A stretch of 10,731 nt of DNA from an uncultured Bacteroidales bacterium (GTDB lineage: Bacteria; Bacteroidota; Bacteroidia; Bacteroidales; UBA932), in the NCBI GenBank assembly GCA_946614205.1, contig CAMOGR010000225.1, forward strand, positions 1 to 10,731. The letters run 5' to 3'. The stretch's first letter is position 1. Each line of letters opens with the position of its first letter. The notes below the pieces were generated by a model. The model was not told the origin of the DNA and made no database searches. It saw nothing but the letters and a program-made list of their open reading frames with translations. The translations under genes were made by a program, and so were the position numbers. Below are positions 5,842-10,731 of this stretch, piece by piece.

Positions 5842-8789
5842 CAGTCGTCCTCCTTGTTAAGTCTCTTGATTTCTTCGTATGTGAGGTCCCGGACGCAACG
5901 GGTGAAGGTGTTGTTGGTTCCTGACGCGTAGGCCTGATAGGAATTGCCGTCCAGGGCCCAGTAATAGCGCCCTGCAAGAACCCGCACCATGGTGACGCCG
6001 TAACTGGCGGCGCCTTCTGTCTGATACTTGATGATGGTCTCGATTTCTGACTTCGTAGGGAGCCTCCACCCGGTGTATCTGTTGCCGTCCTTGTCGACTT
6101 CCATGTATGTACCGCAGTGTTCTGCTGCCGTTGCTGCCGTATATGCTCCGCCGGATACGGCACCGAGCTGGGATGCAATCATGAAGGCGGGGGAACAGAC
6201 GTTGTCCTGCGACTGGTAATTGCCGTCGAGCACGGGCCTGCCGATTGCGTAGGTGTTACTGGTGGACGTCAGCTGGATGACGTACATCTGAGGGTTGGTC
6301 AGGTTGGAGAAGCTGTTGTCGGTGTGGTAGGTGGAGCCTCCGGAGTCGATAGGATTGGATACGTTGTTGGCATAAACCTTTGCATAGAAGCCTATGTCGT
6401 CGTAAGTGGTCGTTCCGGTGTGTTTCTCCCAGTCCACCCAGTTGCCGGTTGAGGCGATCTGCTTCTGGACGTCTCTATAGTAGCGGCGGGCGTAATACGT
6501 GGTCTTTTGGCTATACTGGCTCCGGTGGTAATTGGTCCAGCGATAGCGTTGACCGGTGGTGCTGTTGCCATTATTTCCACGCCAGTCATAGTTGGTGCCT
6601 GAATTAACGGTCATTCGGGTGTCGCCCCAATACCAGTAGCCGTCGGCGCCCAGTATGGCGTTGGATTCACCATCGTTGTTCATTCTGGTTGAGCCCTGGG
6701 TGACATTGTTTCTATACTGTGTCTGGACCGTCGAATTGTTGGTACCTGTCGTATAATTCACCCTGTAACTGGAAGCATCGGGGTCGGAAGGCTGGACCTG
6801 CCTGGTATTGGAAGATTTTCCTGTGTAGGCCGAATTGTACTCCGACTGCGAGCACTCGATATTGTCTTCGTAGCTGAACGAGCTCGCGCTGCCCCATCCG
6901 TCGGCCTCCGGATTGAATGAGTATTCACGCACAGTCTCGGTCGTGTAGGTCTCGTTCCACTTGGAAGACCAGACTCCGGTGAATGACTGTATGTTGTCCA
7001 GCGGGAAGTGCCTGATTGTTATGGGTACGGCGTCCACGCCCGTGGCGTTCTTCAGGTAGGCGGTGAACGATATGTCCTTGACGGCGCGGCTGGCCAGGGC
7101 CTCGGACTCCACGCACAGTATTCCCGTAGGCGTGAGGGTTATGATGACTTTCTCGCCCTGGGCGCCCGATGTAGGCGCGGTGGAGGTAATCACTATGTCT
7201 CTCTTGCCGTCGGTGTTTGCGTCGGTTGCCGTTACAAGCGTGCCGCTGTCGTTGCGCACCTGCTTGGTGACGGTGCCCTTGATGTCGGTGGTGTTGCCAA
7301 GGTAGTTTACATACGAGACCTGCAGGGTCGAAGGGTCGATGTCCACGATGCGCCCGTCGTCGATGGATACGGAGGCGTACCACTGCAGGTCGACGCTTTC
7401 GGTGCCGTCTCCCTTGAGCGTGTACTCGGTAGGGATGATGGTGAGGTACTTGGTGTCGCTGATCTTTACCGTGGTGGCCTCCTGCGTCATGTTCGTCTCC
7501 GTCCAGGGGATGACGTGGTATTCGATGCGGAGCTCTTCGTCCTGTGCGTCAAGGGCCTCGTTGGAAGCGCCCAGCGAGGCGAGTTCTACGTCCACGATGT
7601 AGATATGGTTGCGGTCGAGCGATGTAACGGTGGATTCGTCACACACCGGAATGCGGTAGTAGCTTCGGAGCTGGTCGCCGTCGGAATCGCGGGTGTAGAA
7701 TACGGACAGCAGGACATAAGGGACACGGTCGTTGTCGGCACTCCAGTCTATCGGATAAGTATATGTCACCATCGCGAAAGTGTTCTCGGTATTGTCGGAA
7801 CTGGTACCCTCCTTGAAGATGGTGTAGTTGCTGCCCGAGGTCATGAGGGGCTCGTTTGCCGGCAGCGGGTCGGTGTCGTATGCTATGTCGGAGCCTGTGT
7901 AGCAGAAGTTGACGGGCTTCCAGCGGGGTTCGCCGGCTGTGCGGCCTACCAAAGCCATGTATTCCTTGATTGAGCCGTACACGGCCTTGCCGTGCTCGTC
8001 CTTCATCGGTTCCGGGTTTGGATTGGAGGCTGTGGGTTCCGGCTGCATGAGGACATTCTTCTCGTCGCTGAACTTGACGGTGACGATAATCTTCGCCGCG
8101 GCCCTCTCAAGGTCGACGTCGAACACCTGCTCCGTCTTCGAGGGGTCTATGGTCCATCCTTCTATCTTTCCGTCCATCAGGAAGTTCTTCTTTTCGGAGT
8201 ACATGCAGTTGGAATAGTACATGTTGTCCGTCACGGGCGGAGTGTAGTTGAGGTAGTAGCGGAAAATCTGTGGGTCGTTGGTCGTGAGGGCCTGAAGGCC
8301 GGTAAGGTTTGCGGGAGCTGCGCCTGCCGCCGTGTGGGGGTTGTTGGCGGTTACGTAAATGTCGTAAGGCTCGCCGGTTACGTAACCCTGTTCGGCCCAG
8401 TTGCTGGCCAGCAGCTGCTTTGCCTGGTCCAGCAGGCTTTCGGAGTCGTATTTCGAAGGGTCCACGACGACTCCGGCGTCACCCGCGTTGAGGTGATACT
8501 CCTTGAACCATGCGGTGCCGGGAGCGTCTGCCTGACGCTTTACAAAGATGTCCAGGGAGCCGAAGAAGTTTTCGCGGAGGTCGTCCCTGGCGTCCACGCG
8601 GTCGTCTTTGCGGATGCCCGGATCGGTGTCCTCCACTTTTGTGGCCGGAGCAGTTTCGCTGCCGGCAACGCTCGGACGCACGGACAGCTGCGGCTCGGTT
8701 CCGGGAGCAACAGGCACTACCTCCCTCAGGCACCCTGCGCAGAGTGCGAGTGCGGCAATATAGATAAGGTATTTTAGAGTCTTCTTCAT
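5841..8789 (-). CDS. Large fimbrial lipoprotein with DUF1566/C-type-lectin-like C-terminus (982 residues)
   Basis: This is probably a surface adhesin or pilus tip subunit. The signal peptide ends near Cys20 (CAGC; the Cys at -3 is slightly unusual). Pilus-family landmarks follow: SLDIFV (78-83), YDIYVTAN (142-149), ERAAAKIIV (228-236), RNHIYI (393-398) and VIPW (426-429). Residues about 440-600 look like immunoglobulin-type strands. Residues about 610-850 are rich in Asn, Tyr, Ser, Thr and Trp, with little recognisable motif. The last 115 residues carry the DUF1566/FISUMP-like pattern GWRLPTKSEIETI (907-919), YYWALDG (942-948) and RCVRDL (964-969), with Cys865, Cys892 and Cys965 available for disulfides. 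Its ATG lies 2 nt after the previous TAG, and its TGA overlaps the next ATG by one base. The ligand is unknown. Confidence 0.93.
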   Translation of the reverse strand: MKKTLKYLIYIAALALCAGCLREVVPVAPGTEPQLSVRPSVAGSETAPATKVEDTDPGIRKDDRVDARDDLRENFFGSLDIFVKRQADAPGTAWFKEYHLNAGDAGVVVDPSKYDSESLLDQAKQLLASNWAEQGYVTGEPYDIYVTANNPHTAAGAAPANLTGLQALTTNDPQIFRYYLNYTPPVTDNMYYSNCMYSEKKNFLMDGKIEGWTIDPSKTEQVFDVDLERAAAKIIVTVKFSDEKNVLMQPEPTASNPNPEPMKDEHGKAVYGSIKEYMALVGRTAGEPRWKPVNFCYTGSDIAYDTDPLPANEPLMTSGSNYTIFKEGTSSDNTENTFAMVTYTYPIDWSADNDRVPYVLLSVFYTRDSDGDQLRSYYRIPVCDESTVTSLDRNHIYIVDVELASLGASNEALDAQDEELRIEYHVIPWTETNMTQEATTVKISDTKYLTIIPTEYTLKGDGTESVDLQWYASVSIDDGRIVDIDPSTLQVSYVNYLGNTTDIKGTVTKQVRNDSGTLVTATDANTDGKRDIVITSTAPTSGAQGEKVIITLTPTGILCVESEALASRAVKDISFTAYLKNATGVDAVPITIRHFPLDNIQSFTGVWSSKWNETYTTETVREYSFNPEADGWGSASSFSYEDNIECSQSEYNSAYTGKSSNTRQVQPSDPDASSYRVNYTTGTNNSTVQTQYRNNVTQGSTRMNNDGESNAILGADGYWYWGDTRMTVNSGTNYDWRGNNGNSTTGQRYRWTNYHRSQYSQKTTYYARRYYRDVQKQIASTGNWVDWEKHTGTTTYDDIGFYAKVYANNVSNPIDSGGSTYHTDNSFSNLTNPQMYVIQLTSTSNTYAIGRPVLDGNYQSQDNVCSPAFMIASQLGAVSGGAYTAATAAEHCGTYMEVDKDGNRYTGWRLPTKSEIETIIKYQTEGAASYGVTMVRVLAGRYYWALDGNSYQAYASGTNNTFTRCVRDLTYEEIKRLNKEDD

Positions 8790-8791
8790 GT

Positions 8792-10543
8792 CTATCCTTC
8801 CTCCTCAAGCCAGTATTCGCTTGACTGCACGTCGCCGGAACTCTTGTGGTTCTCCATGTTTGCGGTGTATTCAGCCATGCCTGGATTATAAATCAGAATG
8901 GACGTATGGTCTTCGTCGCCCGGGAGGTTGTGGTTGAACGGAATGTTCACGGGCGGCTGGCCGCTGGAGCTGAGTCTTGTGAGGAAGACCTTGACGAACG
9001 GGTCCGCCATCACGGCGTCGCTTACAGGAACGACGTAGAAGTTGGTTGTCGTTTTCTCCTGCGAGGCGGGAATGTCCAGCGTCTGGGCGTGCTTGGTGTA
9101 GGTGAAGACGGGATAGCCGAGCGCGTCGGTGGTTTCCGTCATCTGCACAATGATAAAGTGGTCGTTGTTTATCTGCAGGCGCAGGTTGTCGGCGCTGATG
9201 GTCTCGAGCGTGAACATGGGAGAGTGCGTGGGCTTGCCCACGTTTCCTCCTTCGTATCCGTAGGCTACGACAAGCCATGTGTCGTCCCATGTGGAAGCCT
9301 TTTTGTCCACATCGTAGCGCAGCCAGGGTTTTTCGTATTTGAACTCGGTGAAGCCCGTTGTCTTGTAGGATATGCGGTCGTGTCCGGCAATCCAGGGAAG
9401 TACGGTGGGCTGTACGACCAGGCGGCCTCCGATGAAGTAGGCGTAGATTATCCAGCTGTGGTTGCGGGTAAAGTCGCCGGGGGCGTCCATGGTGAATGCC
9501 GTAGTCTTGCTGCGCATCGAGGTTCCGCTTCCTACCGTATAGGAAATTTCGCCGTGCAGCTGTGCGTCTGTCTCGCGGAGGTAGGTAAGGCCCCACTCGG
9601 TGAGGACACCGCCGGAAACGCCGCCGTCAATCAGGTCTTCGTAAGTCTGGGCGTCCTGTCCTGTGTAGAGAAAGTCTCCGGGAGCGGGATTGTTTGCCGG
9701 GGTGGGCAGGGAGGAGCCGCTCCAGCTCTTGTCGAGCGCTACATAACCTTCTGAGTCAAAAAGCTTTGTGAGGTATGTATGGGTGCTGTATACCTGGTCG
9801 GTGATGAGTTTCTCCCTCTGGGCGATCTGTCCCTGGAGGGTGATGCCCGTGATGTGGAATTCGTCCACGGGGACGCCTTCATCTGTCATCTGGCAGAAGA
9901 CGAAGCGAAGTTTGGATACGGCCCGGGTGAGCGTTACAGTGCTGATGCTGAGCACCGGGAATTCTCCGGTAATCGGTTCGTTCTTCATGAGTCCCGCCAT
10001 GGGAAGACCTGAAGCAGGCACCTCATTTACGAGCGTGGACACTCCGAACAGTTCGGTGTCAATGACGAATGCGGCAAGGTCAGTGGGTGATACCTTGGCC
10101 CAGTCTCCGCCGGCGGAGGCGAATTTGTCTATGGTGAATCCTGCTGAAGCTCCGTTTGCGACTGCGTAAACGTCAACGCGCGGCAGCGGGTTTTCTTCGA
10201 GGATGGTTTTGTCTACTGCAATGGCGAAGCGTGACGCACTGCCGTTTTTGAGGCCCGTTGCGGCAAGGGCCTCTGCATCGAGTCTCTTGTAGCCGATGAG
10301 CCCGGCGCTTGTCGTGGCTCCGGTACGGAAGACCCAGATTTGAAGGTCGTTGAGCGTACGCTCGGGGGAAAGCCCTGTGTGGGTGCCTGTTTCGGCCTTG
10401 GTGAGGACTGCGTCGGGGACGCTGATGCGTACGTACAGCTGTGTGTCTTCCGGGTAGATGATTTCGCGAAGAGCGCACGACGCCGCAAGAGCCGAAAGTA
10501 TCAGCGCGGCGAAGACAAGGTGTATGCGTGCGAGCTTCTTCAT
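8792..10543 (-). CDS. FimB/Mfa2-like fimbrial lipoprotein (583 residues)
   Basis: I infer an anchor or assembly subunit of a type V pilus, like FimB/Mfa2 of Porphyromonas. The signal peptide (MKKLARIHLVFAALILSALA) is followed by Cys23 in AASC. Pilus-domain landmarks are TLNDLQIWVFR (63-73), VDVYAVAN (123-130), TRAVSKLRFVF (206-216), RNHSWII (360-366) and VLPW (381-384). The C-terminal 190 residues are beta-rich, with no domain I can name. An in-frame ATG 13 codons upstream (10582) exists, but the chosen ATG (10541-10543) begins directly at the signal peptide and shares one base with the stop of the preceding gene, matching the other junction in the operon. The longer start would also overlap the upstream gene by 40 bp. 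The protein is long for FimB/Mfa2 (usually about 300 residues), so a DUF4906-type assignment is also possible. Confidence 0.9.
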   Translation of the reverse strand: MKKLARIHLVFAALILSALAASCALREIIYPEDTQLYVRISVPDAVLTKAETGTHTGLSPERTLNDLQIWVFRTGATTSAGLIGYKRLDAEALAATGLKNGSASRFAIAVDKTILEENPLPRVDVYAVANGASAGFTIDKFASAGGDWAKVSPTDLAAFVIDTELFGVSTLVNEVPASGLPMAGLMKNEPITGEFPVLSISTVTLTRAVSKLRFVFCQMTDEGVPVDEFHITGITLQGQIAQREKLITDQVYSTHTYLTKLFDSEGYVALDKSWSGSSLPTPANNPAPGDFLYTGQDAQTYEDLIDGGVSGGVLTEWGLTYLRETDAQLHGEISYTVGSGTSMRSKTTAFTMDAPGDFTRNHSWIIYAYFIGGRLVVQPTVLPWIAGHDRISYKTTGFTEFKYEKPWLRYDVDKKASTWDDTWLVVAYGYEGGNVGKPTHSPMFTLETISADNLRLQINNDHFIIVQMTETTDALGYPVFTYTKHAQTLDIPASQEKTTTNFYVVPVSDAVMADPFVKVFLTRLSSSGQPPVNIPFNHNLPGDEDHTSILIYNPGMAEYTANMENHKSSGDVQSSEYWLEEEG

Positions 10544-10731
10544 CAGTACATGGGTATTTCTGCTGGTGTGCTTCCCACCCATTTCATTTCTGTCTGGACT
10601 CCGATTTCCAGCTGGGGGTCACGGAGTTCCGGTATTGTGTTGTAGGCCTTTGCAAGGCTGCGTACGCTTGCGGAGACCCGTGTGATGTGGTCCTGCGTGA
10701 AGACGCATTCGATACCGTTCTTCTGGGCATC
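10543..10731 (-). CDS. C-terminal fragment of the preceding operon gene (62 residues visible)
   Basis: An open frame enters from the right edge and ends at the TGA at 10543-10545. The visible part includes NGIECVFTQDHITRVSASV, LAKAYNTIPELRDPQLEI and the end TEMKWVGSTPAEIPMY. I do not recognise the family. The stop overlaps the next ATG by one base (TGATG), so it belongs to the same operon. In related Bacteroidales loci the gene before the FimB/Mfa2-like one is often a DUF3575 or DUF3868 outer-membrane protein, but nothing visible here confirms that. The start and any signal peptide are outside the window. Confidence 0.75.
   Translation of the reverse strand, partial: DAQKNGIECVFTQDHITRVSASVRSLAKAYNTIPELRDPQLEIGVQTEMKWVGSTPAEIPMY

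Noticed and set aside
5841..6242. Variable region of a diversity-generating retroelement
   Set aside because: The lectin-like C-terminus would suit this, but there is no reverse transcriptase, no template repeat and no second copy of the region in the window.
7008..7973. Long plus-strand frames opposite the fimbrial genes (also 5278-5931, 7992-8777 and 8846-9754)
   Set aside because: They are antisense to well-supported genes with lipoboxes and pilus motifs, and their translations show no recognisable domain; high GC in these genes lowers stop frequency on the other strand.
10544..10582. Start of the 583-residue lipoprotein at the upstream ATG (MGGKHTS...)
   Set aside because: It would put 13 residues before the signal peptide and overlap the upstream gene by 40 bp, while the inner ATG gives a clean signal peptide and a 1-nt overlap.

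Overview
The window looks like chromosomal DNA from a member of the Bacteroidales (gut or oral Bacteroides/Prevotella/Alistipes type). The evidence is a run of fimbria-family lipoproteins, a DUF4143-type AAA ATPase, promoters that fit the Bacteroidetes -7 consensus TAnnTTTG, weak or absent Shine-Dalgarno sites, and a tRNA without an encoded CCA. No genus can be assigned from the sequence alone.

Layout, left to right. (1) Positions 1-686, minus strand: the N-terminal 228 residues of an AAA ATPase, cut by the window edge. A TAnnTTTG promoter, imperfect 33-bp repeats and a small GTACA palindrome lie upstream (709-826). (2) Positions 827-1150: no convincing gene, one 9-bp inverted repeat. (3) Positions 1151-3013, minus strand: a two-gene unit with its own promoter. 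A 48-residue protein is followed 18 bp later by a 565-residue lipoprotein with a fimbrillin-like N-terminal half and a Gly-rich beta-helix-like C-terminal half. (4) Positions 3052-3263: intergenic, perhaps with a decayed coding remnant. (5) Positions 3264-3560, plus strand: promoter, leader hairpin, a CAU tRNA (probably the lysidine-type isoleucine tRNA), a strong symmetric terminator, and a near-exact second copy of the terminator tail. (6) Positions 3559-10731, minus strand: the 3' part of a tightly packed fimbrial operon. It runs from an unidentified C-terminal fragment to a 583-residue FimB/Mfa2-like lipoprotein, then a 982-residue lipoprotein ending in a DUF1566/C-type-lectin-like domain, then a 760-residue lipoprotein. 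Neighbouring genes overlap by 1 nt or are 2 nt apart.

The three operon lipoproteins share the same ordered landmarks: an N-terminal lipobox, a hydrophobic strand of the type LQIWVF, a strand ending in N (YAVAN, YVTAN, HFVGN), an Arg-led strand (RAVSKLRF or similar), RNH plus an aromatic residue, and a PW motif. I infer that they assemble on the outer surface as anchor, accessory and tip components of a type V (Bacteroidetes) pilus. The 565-residue lipoprotein and its small partner look like a separately controlled surface module.

Most worth a second look: the small protein paired with the beta-helix lipoprotein, the Asn/Tyr/Ser/Thr-rich insert next to the lectin-like end of the 982-residue protein, the 33-bp repeats before the ATPase, and the duplicated, loop-inverted terminator after the tRNA. 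No complete new defence or mobile system is evident.
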